18,599 nt of DNA, taken from assembly GCA_002284615.2 (NCBI GenBank), contig MU070064.1, positions 12,700 through 31,298 on the forward strand, given 5' to 3'. The notes below the pieces were generated by a model, which searched no databases, was not told the origin of the DNA, and was given only the letters and a program-made list of their open reading frames with translations. The first letter of the stretch is position 1. Each line of letters starts with the position of its first letter. The stretch comes from Dunaliella salina. Lineage: Eukaryota > Chlorophyta > Chlorophyceae > Chlamydomonadales > Dunaliellaceae. This document shows, piece after piece, positions 1 to 10,557 of this stretch. The position numbers and the translations under genes are program-made.

Positions 1-10
1 ACACACACAC
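1..10 (+). repeat. (AC)5 at the left edge, probably the end of a longer array
   Basis: acacacacac at the first base. Length beyond the window is unknown. It lies in the next bS1c intron (after the donor at 149), so the host gene continues past it. Confidence 0.6.
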
Positions 11-149
11 ATGCAGCTGGCCCTGAATGCTCCATGCAGACTCAATTGCACTCAGACAAGCTGTACAACGCCTGCAAGCCTGAGCAACAGTTGGTCTCAA
101 ACCCACAGAGGCCCTTGTTGCTGCATGCAGACCAACATGTTGAGCGCAC

Positions 150-2959
150 CTTCAGCTTGTCTCCCTCTTGAAGAATCTTGTCAACGCCCGTGATGCGTTC
201 ATGGCTGATCTGGCTCACATGCAGCAAGCCGGTAACGCCTCCCAGGTCCACAAATGCACCGTATGGCTTGACAGAGCTCACCACACCCTGCACTACGTCG
301 CCAACCTGCATCAGGCCACAACAGAGTATCAAGCCAACGTGAGAGCTTGCATGAAAGGGACATGCGCATCTAGAAAAGGCAAAGGCCAGCTCTGGCTGGT
401 CAGAGCTCTCCATGCATGCAGGAACACGTGCTCTCATGCTCCAGCTTCTTGCATGATCCTCAGCCTGGACTAGTCTTTCAGCGTGGCCCTGCGCAAAGAG
501 CAAGAGCGCACACACACCCTACATCGTGCCTATCATGCTTGAGCCCCACTTCCAGACTGCACCTTTTGTGCTTGCACAGACTGGACGAAGGCACTAAAAA
601 GATTTTAGGGCCATGTACAAACACAAGCCTGCTAAACCAGCCGGAAAACAGCTGGAGTTGGTTTTGTTCCACAAATGCATCTCCTATCACATACAATTCA
701 TGCACGATAAACAAGGAAGATATGGCTGCACTTTGAGAGACCAAAGATATTTGGTACGTCTGCATCCCTGTATTTCATGCACTGGATCTGTGACATGTGC
801 TGCTGCTGATGATGAATGATGCTGATGAAAATTGCGGATAGCAGGAACAATAATGATGCACCTTTGCAAAAGTAGTCACTTATCCTTTGGAATAAGCTGC
901 ATGGTACGCATTGAAACTGCCTACAGAAATAGGCAAGTCCTCACGCAAAAAATTTGAACAGGTACGACCAGCTCATCCACTCCGGTGTGGGTATCATATG
1001 CACCGGCGCACTGAGCTCAGCTTACATGGGGACTCCACACGAAAAAGACTAGCATGAATTTTTTGGGGCTTGCTTACCTTGTAGCCCTGGAGCTCTGCAC
1101 CCTGGGCCATGCTAGCGCGCTTGTTGCTGAACACCAGGCGCTCCCTCTCCTGTTGGATGACGAATGGGAGGAAGAGGGTGAGATTTGGAAAGTCTGGAGG
1201 GAAGACAAAGAATGTCAGAGGGGGTCAGCTAAGCGCGTGCCGAACATGCTCATTCTTAGCATCCAGAGCGCACCCACTCTCAGCCACTTCACCTAATTGG
1301 GACAATTTCAGCTCTGTAGTGTAGCTGGAAGTTCAAGCTTCCAGAAACGCTCAGATTTGTTGGGCACGGTGCTTTTTACAGGAAAATGGCTGTCGCCAGA
1401 ACACCGACCTCTTGGAACCTTTCAATCACAATTTCTGACTTTCTTTTGTTGCAAGGACCCCAAATCCTCAAGAAATCAAGTTTGGTGCAACGGGTGGTCA
1501 GATATGGCGTTTTGGTGGTGAGAAGTAGAGTTCATGTCGCGAATTAGGCGCATGCCCTGTGACTGGCAGTTAAGAAACTTTAGTGGTGCAAAGGCAGAGG
1601 AAGTCGAGTTATGGGGCACATCTGCGGGGAGCATACAAAAAAATACCGTACACAACTCTATTATCCCGCAAAAATAATGTTTTTGAGGGGTGCAGGATGA
1701 CTGTGGGTACCGGGGAAAAAATAGTTACTTTAGAGCGTGCGGGAAAGTGCGCGAGAGAAGAAAATTAATTTGTTTTCAAAAGAATTAGAGGGTCGGGCGA
1801 GGTAGGTTACACGGTGCCTAGGGAGCGTCGACAACTGGGCATTTGGAGCTACTTGAAAGCCCCTCCCAGTGAGCTGAAGCAGCAGCAGAAAGCACAAGCC
1901 AGTCGATCCAAGCTCAGGATCAAGCATCAGCGCCAGAATGCAGAGGAGCAGCAGATACGCAGCAAACATGCACGCACATAGCTAGGGACCAACATGGGCA
2001 CTTTGTATTAAAAGGGAAAAAAGGTAGAGGACATCATGTCAGAAGTTGGGCTGGACCCTTGACCCAACCACCACCCCCAAAACCCCCCCTTCCAGTGCCC
2101 CAATCCAGACAAAAAGGGTACCAATCTGCTTCTTTTTTAATACCCCGTCCATCTGCATACTAATCGCAATCGAACATTGGGTTGGAGCAGATTTATGGGG
2201 CAAAAACTGGGGAATGGACGCCCACGCAAACCTGCCCCTCCAGGCACCCATAACTGGCTTGCGAGTTAATGAATTGATCTTCTGACTTCTACATGCAAGG
2301 ACTTATTACACCTTGTCCCTGTCATGAAAGTTTGGATCTGTTTGCTGCATGTTTGCCTCCACACCCACAGCAGCCTACAACACGCGCATGTTGCACTGAC
2401 TCTGATTCATGCACAGTGACCCCCCCCTTTTACCCAATTTTCTCCAAGAGGGTGCCAATCAACAGTTCTCAACTTGAGGAATCGATGATATGTTCATAAT
2501 CCCGTAGGAGTGGCTCAGAAAAATTCTGGAAGGGGGGTCCCAAAAGGTCCGAACCCCCCCTCAACCACCCACCACCCTTTCTGATTGGACCTGTACGTAT
2601 ATCAATTGATTCCTGTTGTTCTCAGGATTCCGAATAGATAGTTATAATTCGGATTAAAAGACGACGAACAAACGTTGTGCTTTCTTGAGCCTCCTGTTAC
2701 GTAAACACTTCTAGCCATCATTTCTGATCTGAGGGTAGATATGGAGGGGTGTAAGGACTTCAGGATTTGATTGGTCATGTTAGCGCAAATTTTGAGCACA
2801 ACATGCTCTATTTGAGGATAAGCATAACTTAATTATTACGTAACATATTTTTTCTGCTAAGCAATGTTACATGTTGCACCATACACATAGCACAAGCATG
2901 CACACATGCATACGCACACATGCACGCATGCTTGCATGCACACCGCGCGCGCAGGCGCG

Positions 2960-3049
<90 letters not shown>

Positions 3050-4909
3050 GCGGGAGCATGCGGGAAGCCCAAAAATGAATGTTGAGAGGGGTGCGGGATT
3101 AGAGCGGGATTAGAGAATAAACATTTTTAAGGGGTGCAGAATCCACAATATGCACAGTATGCAAATTCAGGCCTCCAGCTGACCCCCTTCGAGCACAATC
3201 CTTTTGCACAAGTGGTTGGCGGCAGAATGAGGCCACTGCGCAGCTGAAGGAGAAGAGAAAGAAAGAAGGGCCCATCCAGGCACATGTCCATAAATCCATC
3301 ATGGGGGATAGCAGCCACCACCCACCTCGTCCACTTCCAGGAACTTGACGGGGATTTCGTAGCCGATGAGCGAGTCCATCATGTCTACAGTCACGACCTG
3401 AGAGGAACAAGCAGAGGTGCACCAACAAACTTCCACACATGCGTCCCATGGGTCGTCGATTCGTAATCCAGCTTGGGAGGAAACAACTGCGTTGACGACG
3501 CACGCCTATGAAGTGGGCTGCTGCGCTACTGACATGCAATGCCTGTTCCACTGACTCACCGAGCCGAACTGGCTGACGGGCACGAAGCCATCGTAGGGGC
3601 CGTACTTGACAAGCAGGCCACCCTTGTTGGCACTGTCCACCTTGACAAACACAGTGACATCCTCGGACTGCAGCTGCCTGATGCGCTCCCAGAAGATGGT
3701 GGCCTGTCAGCATGATGTCATGAGGAAAGCATGGGAAAAGCAGTACGGATGGGTGATGCTTGGTGTTTGGGGGGTTAGCTTGCTGGTCTGTAAAACTCTG
3801 GGTTTGCCAATGTGCGCAAGCAGGGCGCTCACTTTAACCAACATATATGGTGTCCTACGGCACGGTCACAGAGGAGGGCATGAGGAAAGCAGCAAGAAGG
3901 AAGGGTGATGTCACAGACTAGCCAACATTTGGTTAGTCTGTGGAACTCTGGGTTTACCAACCAAAATACAGCAGCAGGGCCGCTGTCCGCCAACATCAGA
4001 GCTGTCACTGTTCCCTGCCACTACCAGGGCGTGCCTCACCTCCATGGCAGCCAAGCTGAGAATAGTCTGGCCATACTCATCCTCCTCGTCTACCACCACA
4101 AACTCCCGTGTCATGCCCACGCGCAGCACCTCGTACGGCTGCAAGCACAGCATGCAGGGGACACAGCTGCATGTGCTACATTGCTGGGCGTGTTTGTCAG
4201 CATCCAATGGCGCTGTTGGAGATGTTTGTGGGTGTGTGCATGGTGTTTTGACTGTCTGATGTGGCTGTGGGAGGCGTTTTGTTTGTTGCCTGCAGGCCCC
4301 CTTCCTTACCCAGCCGGCAACCCACCCCACCCCTGAAGCAGCCCAGGCCACACCCACCGACTTCAGTTTGGCAAAGGAGCACTCGGTCAGGGGCACAAAG
4401 CCGGAGGCTTTCTGGCCAATCTCCACGTATGCGCCATCGTCGTCAAGCTCGTACACTGTGCCCATGACCTTGTCCGCCACCTTCAGCTGCGAGTTGTCCT
4501 CGTTTGCGCTCAGCATTTCCTCCACATCCTCAAACAGCTCCTCGTACTCCTCATCCCCAAACTCGTCGTAGTCCACCATCTCGTCCAAGTCCTCCTCCTG
4601 GTCTTCCTCGTCCACATTCATCATCCAGCTTAGGAGCTGCTCTTGACTGGCATCCAATTCTGCAAGCTGAAGGTCTGACATTTCCTGGGCACTGATGGGC
4701 GCCAAGTGCGGCTTCATGGGCTCTGCAGCCATCTCTGGCGCGCTGGCTGTGGTGGTCTGGGGCTGCTGCTCGTCAATAGCCGCCACGCGGGTCACCAGGC
4801 GCTGGCTACGTAAGGGCTTAGCACTAGCGGGAAGACGGCATAGCGAGGCCGAGGCTGTGTGCCCGCGAACAGGGAGTGCGCTTGCGCTAGCACGGCCCAG
4901 GGTCTGCAT
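150..4909 (-). CDS. PRPS1: Chloroplast 30S ribosomal protein S1 (bS1c), 6 exons, 3' partial
   Basis: Plastid ribosomal protein S1 binds mRNA on the 30S subunit through OB-fold S1 domains. Six exons join in phase 0: 4909-4358, 4138-4040, 3703-3560, 3397-3326, 1149-1078 and 305-150. All five introns are GT-AG. The 365 residues seen are a Ser/Ala/Arg-rich transit peptide (about 1-43), an acidic tract (100-138), S1 domain 1 (143-217), S1 domain 2 (about 228-311, with WERIRQLQ and [11 protein letters not shown]) and most of S1 domain 3 (314-365, with [12 protein letters not shown] and [13 protein letters not shown]). These blocks match the plant and algal bS1c order. The start is the ATG at 4909, which opens the transit peptide. 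The next donor is gtgcgc at 149; the last exon(s) lie off the left edge. The plastid EF-Ts polyprotein also carries S1 domains, but the domain 2/3 linker favours bS1c. Confidence 0.9.
306..1077 (-). other. Intron 5 of the bS1c gene
   Basis: 772-nt intron between exon 5 (ending GGCTACAAG) and exon 6 (starting GTTGGCGAC). The donor is gtaagc at 1077 and the acceptor is gatgcag at 306. I see no other gene or repeat in it. Short open frames on both strands look like chance. Confidence 0.85.
1440..1560 (+). repeat. Dispersed repeat R2, copy 1
   Basis: Diverged match to 6690-6818 in the same orientation. Shared landmarks, in order, are caaggac-cccaaa, gggtggtca, tttggtggt, and a segment ending in cgcg-attaggc. 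The family is not identified; it is probably part of a degraded mobile element. Confidence 0.45.
1644..1735 (+). repeat. Dispersed repeat R3, copy 1 (in bS1c intron)
   Basis: Shares accgta, then a ccgca-aaataat run, then ttttgaggggtgcaggatga, then a ttact-ttag segment with 15635-15766, which lies in the last intron of the exportin gene. A weaker, partial relative is at 3050-3148. No terminal inverted repeats or coding capacity were recognised. Confidence 0.55.
2900..3046 (+). repeat. Compound GC/AC microsatellite
   Basis: Alternating purine-pyrimidine DNA: a degenerate CA/TG/GC-rich lead-in (about 2900-2954), a GC run (2955-2968) and then (AC)39 at 2969-3046. It lies within bS1c intron 4, so the pre-mRNA carries (GU)39 followed by the GC run. 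Such composition is prone to Z-DNA and slippage. Confidence 0.95.
3050..3148 (+). repeat. R3-like partial repeat with 11-bp tandem
   Basis: Contains gaggggtgcggg, a two-fold tandem of about 11 bp (gcgggattaga) near 3091-3113, and aacatttttaaggggtgcag. These resemble the core of R3 at 1680-1700 and 15670-15690. It directly abuts the AC array. Confidence 0.35.
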
Positions 4910-6050
4910 TCTGGGCCAAATGAATAATAAGGGTAAAAAGTATTATACTTAAATGAACGATGTATGTGTTGCTGCTTTGTTAGTGCATGTCTTAATGCGC
5001 AAGCCCTCTTACCCTCTCTTCTTGGAATGGAGACACAGTACTCACGTGTGCGCGCATTTCAACTCTAGACTATTTTCAAATAGATGAAATTTCTAATGAG
5101 AACAGGTGGCCACAGTCAATGTGTCCGCAGCAGAGGTTGGCGCGCCATCTACACAAATATCCCGACCAGACCTACACATGTATGGTTTGATGCTGAGTGT
5201 CACCAGAAGAAAGGAGATCTCATTATTGGTGCTAAGGCAGGAACGCTTGTTTGAGGGACTACTTAGCTTGCTTGCAAGATACGGAAAGCTGCTGCGCAAG
5301 ACATTACTGCATGTCTTGCGCATGTACCTGCTAGAGTGGTGCAAAACAAAAAATTCCTGATTCCGCAGCATTTAACTACCTCTTTTTTCATCGAGACGCA
5401 TTAAACATTCTGCATGAAAATGCAAACCACATGGCTCTTCCCTTCTGTACTGAACACTTATTGATGTCCATGAGGATCATGAATCCATTCCCCATGTCAA
5501 AGTATGGCTCCTATTCATTCACATTAATGCCAGCTCCCTTCAGTCTCCTCAAAAATTCAATGAACAGGCTTATGTCAGTCCTCTTATGGCGTCAAACAAA
5601 GTTGTTCCTTTCTAAGATAAAGAAAAATATACGCTGGACACAGCCAGCGTGCATGAAGAACAGACACGATAGCCAGCATTGAAACTGGGAGTGAGCCCCA
5701 CCAATTCAGATCAAATGAAAGAAAGAAGCACAGAAGTCTACTCCGGCAAGTTGGCCTTCTCTAAGACACCCATGACGCTTCTGTTAAGAGCCCCTGTCCA
5801 GCAAACTCGAGACCCACCTCAGCCCCAGAGCATGCTATCCATCATCTTAGCAAGGGGCCCCCTCTCAAAGAGGGGCCAGACGTCACAAGGAAGAGAGCAC
5901 GCAGTTCTGCAGCCCTGAGCTGAAATCACTCCACCTCTAAGCACGGTTTCCCCCCCGCCAACTTCCGGGACCATTCTTTTGTTTTGGATTTTTAAGGGTA
6001 GGGGCGTCACTCCCCGGGTTGAAGCTGACAACCCCTTCAACCTTCAATCA
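4910..6050. other. Region upstream of bS1c; no gene recognised
   Basis: The bS1c promoter should lie at its left end. An AT-rich stretch at 4920-4955 reads agtataatac on the minus strand about 40 nt before the ATG, but that is too close for a convincing TATA box. Open frames of 80-90 codons at 5093-5371 (minus) and 5106-5360 (plus) overlap across a palindrome and resemble nothing I know. A short protein-like stretch with stops lies on the minus strand at 5388-5605 and is covered in the findings. Confidence 0.5.
5293..5322. repeat. Perfect 12-bp inverted repeat (hairpin)
   Basis: Arms tgcgcaagacat (5293-5304) and atgtcttgcgca (5311-5322) are perfect reverse complements around a 6-nt loop, tactgc. 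It lies about 390 bp upstream of the bS1c start codon. Possible roles are a protein-binding palindrome or a remnant of a mobile-element end; nothing in the sequence decides. Confidence 0.9.
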
Positions 6051-6059
6051 TTACTTTTT

Positions 6060-6140
6060 AAATTGGAATGGTTTGGTTACAGGCATGTTTTTCCTGCTTC
6101 AGCTGAGCTGCCCCTGCACAGGTACAGCCATGTAATCCTT
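6060..6140 (+). repeat. Dispersed repeat R4, copy 1
   Basis: Shares aattgg, ggttacaggc, cagctg-ctgcccct and a gtaa-tcc/acc segment in the same order and spacing with 14633-14700. In the second copy the segment is part of, or beside, a retroelement fragment. Confidence 0.4.
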
Positions 6141-6150
6141 TCCTTTCCTT

Positions 6151-6689
6151 TTGCACACCAACACCAGAATCTCACCGCCTCCATGCCTTCTTATGCCATT
6201 AGGAATGGCTTTAAAAGACATACGCCATACGCCATCCCTGCAGGCAAGTATGCCAATCAGATCTGGGCCACTCCCTACCTCAAACTGTGAGATGAGATGG
6301 GAAGTTGCTAGAGCTGGACAACTCCCCAATACCACTGGATATGATCTTTTTCAACTTTTTCCTCAAATCCTAACGATTTTTGTTCCATAAAATTTCATGT
6401 TCGCCAAAAAACATGAATTCGGAGGCCACCAGATCACTCTCCTGGCCTCAGATCACCCTAAAATGGCCCATAGCTCCACCCTGGGACCATTTTCCACTTC
6501 CAAGATTTTCTATTATAGCCCCCAATGTTATGCTAATGTCCTGAATATTGACAAGAATTGGAAGGGGGGGGGGGTGTCAAAATTTGATCTTTTTGGCATC
6601 CCCTATGCTGCAATTCCTCTAAGGGAAATGGCTGAAATTTTGTAGCTCACCAACCAGTGGGCCTTTTTACCCCACTTTTTTTGCAATGA
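6151..6689. other. Non-genic stretch with G/C tracts
   Basis: No gene recognised. It contains a 10-base G run near 6568. It also has an agctggacaact segment (about 6312-6325), which appears as its reverse complement, with one mismatch nearby, around 10840-10855. Open frames such as 6397-6645 show no recognisable domain. Confidence 0.4.
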
Positions 6690-6818
6690 TACTCTTTGGT
6701 ACAAGGACTCCAAAACACTAAAAATCATTCAATGTGGCCCGGTGGGTGGTCAGGCAAGAAGATTTGGTGGTAAAAACCAGGGTTCACGCCGCGCCTGATT
6801 AGGCATATGGGCCCAAAG
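6690..6818 (+). repeat. Dispersed repeat R2, copy 2
   Basis: Diverged counterpart of 1440-1560: the same order of caaggac-ccaaa, gggtggtca, tttggtggt and cgcg-attaggc. It is followed within about 20 bp by repeat R1, so R2 and R1 may be parts of one element. Confidence 0.45.
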
Positions 6819-6838
6819 CTGGGTGTTATGCTGTTGTG

Positions 6839-7003
6839 GTTACATTGCTGGCTGACGCTGACGAGGGGGCCAGTTGACGGGATGAACTCTTTAACATGAG
6901 AATTTGATGTTAATAAAAAGGGGGTATAAACCAGAGATTACTCAGAGTTCATATATGAGATCTCAAAAACACATACAAATTGTTCTTTGACCACTTCTAC
7001 TTA
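6839..7003 (+). repeat. Direct repeat R1, copy 1
   Basis: About 165 bp, starting gttacattgctggctgacgc and ending ttgaccacttctactta. It is closely similar along its whole length to 10558-10720 in the same orientation. The core includes tttgatgttaataaaaaggg. The two copies bracket the nested X/Y retroelements. Function unknown; it could be an element end. Confidence 0.85.
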
Positions 7004-8596
7004 ATAACAGTTTGCCCCCCCCCTCTCAAGGCTGCGTCATCGCTGTCAAACAAAATGTCCAAAATGTGAAAATTGCAATGAAAACGAGCGAAGTCGCGCA
7101 GGGAAGAAAACGAGGCAAATTGTTTTTCTTTGTCCTCAAGCAAGTAGCATCCAAGAAAGTATCAGCAAAGCCAAATCTGTGTCAGGCCTGTTCAACCACT
7201 TCTTAAAGAATCGTTTGCATTCTTTTTGTAAGCAAAATGCACAATGGAAAAACTGCTCCTTTATGCTCCCACCAATTGGTGCCGGACACCTAAAGTGGAT
7301 GATGAACACCTGCTCCCTAGTTGACAAAAGCAACAATCAATTAAGCAATCAATGAATCAAGCATGGCGCTTCTTATTTCATTCATAGCCGTTTGATGTCT
7401 ACACATTCAGGGAGTTGCTCACAAAACAGCCAAAGCAAGTGCAAACAACCCGGGCCCACCTTCCTGTGCAGCATATTGCTGCTTCGCACAAAGTGCACCA
7501 TAAAAGAAAACCAGAAAGTGTCCTCTTAATCCAACATTCCTTCATCAACCTTTTGTCCAATACAATCCAATTTAGTTGCTCTTCCTTGCAAAGTCCAGCC
7601 AAGAATGTAGTCGAAAATTCCACCTATTCCAGCACACTATCAACCAGATAAGAGGCACCTCAGTCAATCCAATTGCACTTCCTTGCGAAGTCCAGCGGAG
7701 TCAACGATCAAAAATTCCACCCATGTTACCATCCTCAGTTTGTGCGTCTAGCAAAAGCAATGCTTCGGCGACAAGCAAACACATGCACATATTCCAGCAG
7801 ACATAGATGCAATCAGCAAAACACCACTTCAGACAATTTGACAGGCATACACAAAAAAAATGGCGCATCTAGACAAGGCTTTCATCAGCCTTCTTCCTCA
7901 AGCCTCAAAACCTTCAGGGTTTCCCTTGCAGCATCGAAGAAAACAAGCACTTTCAAATGCCTTTCAATTTGGGCAAGTCTCTTCGAATATGCATTTGCAA
8001 AAGGTTGTTAACAGCCTTATCTCACAAACAGTTTATACAAACAACGATGCTGTGCACTCCCTTGCACTGTGCCCGTTGTGAGCAGACTGTGCCATGTGTT
8101 TCAGAAGTTGGCTACTGCTGCGCGATAAGAAGCCGCAGAAATCCACAACAGTCAACACAACCTTGCACATCCTTCCTGCAAAGGCACATCGCCAAAATCA
8201 CTCATGCGCACTAGTGACTACTCATGACCACCCAAAATCTCATAAACGCCTAGAATTATGTGCTGCTTTTGCACCTCACGAGTTCCCTCAACCAGCAAGA
8301 CCCTCTGCCACCAGTCCATGGGTCCAATGCATACAGCTTGTACTTCCATGTACGCAATGCACACCTTCACCACAGAACCAGCAATTCACAGCACCTGGAT
8401 TCTAAACAGAATACTGCTACACAATGAGTGGGGAGTCTGTAAAGACCAGACCATAAACACAGGCCAGCAATTCCAACAAGTGAAAGCCTGCAAAGATGAG
8501 CGTGTTATCACTTACCAACAGATACATGCCAACACTTCGGGCCTCACGGCTATCCGCCCATTGCACAGTCCTTCCATGGATATGCGGAACACATCA
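7004..8596. other. Gene-poor stretch left of element X
   Basis: 1.6 kb with many short open frames, none resembling a known protein. It starts with a C run. An imperfect tandem duplication with a period of about 101 bp lies at 7562-7725; both units carry caatccaatt, cttccttgc-aagtccagc and aaaattccacc. The CAA/CCA-rich composition of the plus strand is unlike either gene. It may be untranslated or old repeat sequence. Confidence 0.5.
7562..7725 (+). repeat. Imperfect tandem duplication, period about 101 bp
   Basis: Unit 1 at 7562-7625 and unit 2 at 7663-7725 share caatccaatt, cttccttgc-aagtccagc and aaaattccaccc-at in register. The intervening sequence is not obviously repeated. Confidence 0.6.
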
Positions 8597-8884
8597 GAAG
8601 AAAAGAAAGAAAAAGAAAAACTACATAGGCAGACAAGCTCTCCCTACATCAATTAAGGAAAATGAGACACATTGGCTCGAAAAAGAGCCGTGTGCCCCCT
8701 CCACCATAAAGAAAGGAAGGAAGCTAATGTGGATCCGGAGACCTTCTGTTTACGAGAAGCACCTGGCTTCAGAACCTGGCTGTGGGGAGCATTCTTGCTT
8801 TCAATAGCGCGGCGTGTGGTGACTAGTTTCTGGGCATATTGAACAGAATGGGCATGGAGTTGTTGAGCAAGCTTCATGGCACGC

Positions 8885-8895
8885 TGGTGATCCAA
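8885..8895. repeat. Target-site duplication of Y-A, left copy
   Basis: tggtgatccaa, matching 10044-10054 (tggtgaaccaa) with one mismatch. It lies directly next to the pentanucleotide tail of Y-A, as expected for target-primed insertion. Confidence 0.75.
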
Positions 8896-10043
8896 AGAAA
8901 AGAAAAGAAAAGAAAAGTCTACGCAAGCCAAAGGCCGCGTCCATTTAGGGAAGAACCCCTAACAATAGTCAGAGGCCTCACCAGGAGGCCCTCCACCTAA
9001 ACTAGACAAAACTAGCCTAGGAGAGAGCATGAGACAGAACTAATGGGGATCTGGAGGATTGCTAGCCATGCCCCTGAGCGCTCAGACTCTCCTTCTTCCA
9101 TCGTCAGCTGCCGCCGCGCGCCCAGCAACCCCCTCCCAGATGCCTCTGAAAGCAAAGTGCATGTCCAGTGTTAATGACGGTGGATAATCTTTGGATGGCA
9201 TGGTCCCTGAGCTTGGATGCTAGTGATTTGGCTTTCTGTTTGGTTAGACCCAGATTTATGAGAGGTGAAATCGTTAGCTTATTGTAAATTGTGCCACCCA
9301 CACCAATTAAGATGGTATGCCAAGTCACTTTGTTATTCCTGTTTGGGTGTCTTAAGCTGCGTGTTTAAAGTCTAGTTATGGTGTGGGAATGTTGAGTCCG
9401 TGCACGTTCTAAAGTGATGAAGGGATTTGTGTCAGGGCAGAATTTAAGTTCGACGAGGTGAATATCCCTATCTTTTGGGGGGATGTTGGTAGGATCAAGG
9501 TGGGCTTGTCTGCCTGGGATGGGGCGCACAAAAAGAGCATCAGGGCGGCTTTGGTGCCGAGCAGGTGATCACATCATGAGGCAATGCCATTTGAGAAAAC
9601 CCAGTCTGGAATAGCTCGAGAGGTGTTTTCAGGGATTTGTATGCCTTGATCCAGAAGTCTGTCATGATTGCAGCCATCCATGCTAATGAGGGATGAGCCA
9701 TACCAGCCTTTACTCAGGGCTTCTACACAGAGACTGAGGGCCGCAGGGTGTCTGTTGGTGTGCATTCCACTCATTGTTGGGTTGGTACACCTAAGCAGAA
9801 CGTGATAAATGCTGTCCGTATTTGCACAAAGTGGGCATCTATCAGAACTGGAAAAATTGAAGTTGGAGGCATGACTATGTGTGTACAGTGTATCCGTTCG
9901 ACACTTCATAAGATTTATTTGCTGTTTAAGGGTTATCTTTGGGCTTTTCCAGAAGGAGTTGCTGATCTCCTTGTTTGCAAGTTGAGGGGTTGGGTTGTAA
10001 AGCTTCAGTGTTGGCGTTGGTGGTGGGTGGTGTGGCATCTTTT
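8896..10043 (-). mobile_element. 5'-truncated Y-family retroelement fragment (Y-A) nested in X
   Basis: About 1.15 kb, minus strand, inverted relative to copy Y-B (about 13355-14494). Its 3' end is a (TTTTC)n tail (8896-8917) and it is flanked by an 11-bp target-site duplication. Coding content on the minus strand runs from DATPPTTNANTEA (near 10035) through a CCHC zinc motif (9837-9787), WYGSSLISMDGCNHDRLL, a region beginning VELKFC-like, and ILIGVGGTIY (9313-9284), to a C-terminus near HLGGGCWARGGS. The frame is broken near 9574 and by a TAA where Y-B has AAA, so it is not functional. Insertion into the open frame of X shows that X is the older element. Confidence 0.8.
9574..10038 (-). pseudogene. 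Y-family ORF remnant with CCHC zinc motif
   Basis: Open minus-strand frame of about 154 codons, nearly identical in sequence to the matching part of Y-B. It contains CPLCANTDSIYHVLLRC, a C-x2-C-x7-H-x4-C pattern typical of the zinc-binding region downstream of RNase H or reverse transcriptase in non-LTR elements. The frame ends at DWVFSNGIAS, where Y-B reads on toward PDALFV, so a frameshift separates the nuclease part. In Y-B this position carries CGA>TGA, whereas here the CGA (Arg) codon is intact (MKCRTDTLY). Confidence 0.75.
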
Positions 10044-10054
10044 TGGTGAACCAA
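10044..10054. repeat. Target-site duplication of Y-A, right copy
   Basis: tggtgaaccaa, partner of 8885-8895. It lies directly at the truncated 5' end of Y-A. Removing 8896-10043 plus one duplication copy restores a continuous X reading frame (LKQFKQLGL then HQRAMKLAQQL). Confidence 0.75.
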
Positions 10055-10245
10055 TCCTAGTTGTTTGAATTGCTTCAGGGTATGCTCAGTGTGAATAGTT
10101 CCACCTACACCCAGGAGAATAGGGTGAATTGTAACAGCTTTAGCGTTAATAAGTTTACAAAGCCCTGCGTGCTGCTGCTTTGCCGCATTCAACTGATACC
10201 CTGGCCTTGTGTTTTCACAGAACTCGACTGTGAAAATCAAGTTGT

Positions 10246-10557
<312 letters not shown>

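Larger units (their letters stand above)
1150..3325 (-). other. Intron 4 of the bS1c gene, repeat-rich
   Basis: 2176-nt intron joining exon 4 (ending EVDE) to exon 5 (starting ERERLVFS), donor gtgggt, acceptor ccaacag. It is far longer than the other bS1c introns seen here. It holds three dispersed-repeat segments found again elsewhere in the window, several homopolymeric C/G tracts, and a long compound CG/CA dinucleotide array. No coding sequence of its own is recognisable. Confidence 0.85.

Noticed and set aside
2400..2600. G/C-tract inverted repeat (aggggggt...accccccct near 2531-2561) as a terminator or transposon end
   Set aside because: Short, low-complexity arms; similar C and G runs are scattered through the window.
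2829..3113. Open frames of 70-80 codons rich in Cys-Val or His-Thr at the AC array
   Set aside because: They are translations of the dinucleotide repeat and contain no independent protein signal.
3099..3713. 204-codon minus-strand frame
   Set aside because: Wrong frame over bS1c exons 3 and 4; the correct frame reads [16 protein letters not shown] with matching donors and acceptors.
3911..4336. 143-codon plus-strand frame
   Set aside because: Shadow of bS1c exon 2 and intron sequence on the opposite strand; the minus strand gives S1-domain protein with proper splice sites.
5093..5371. Overlapping frames on both strands, 84 and 92 codons
   Set aside because: No known family, no codon or splice support, and they cover a palindrome; probably chance.
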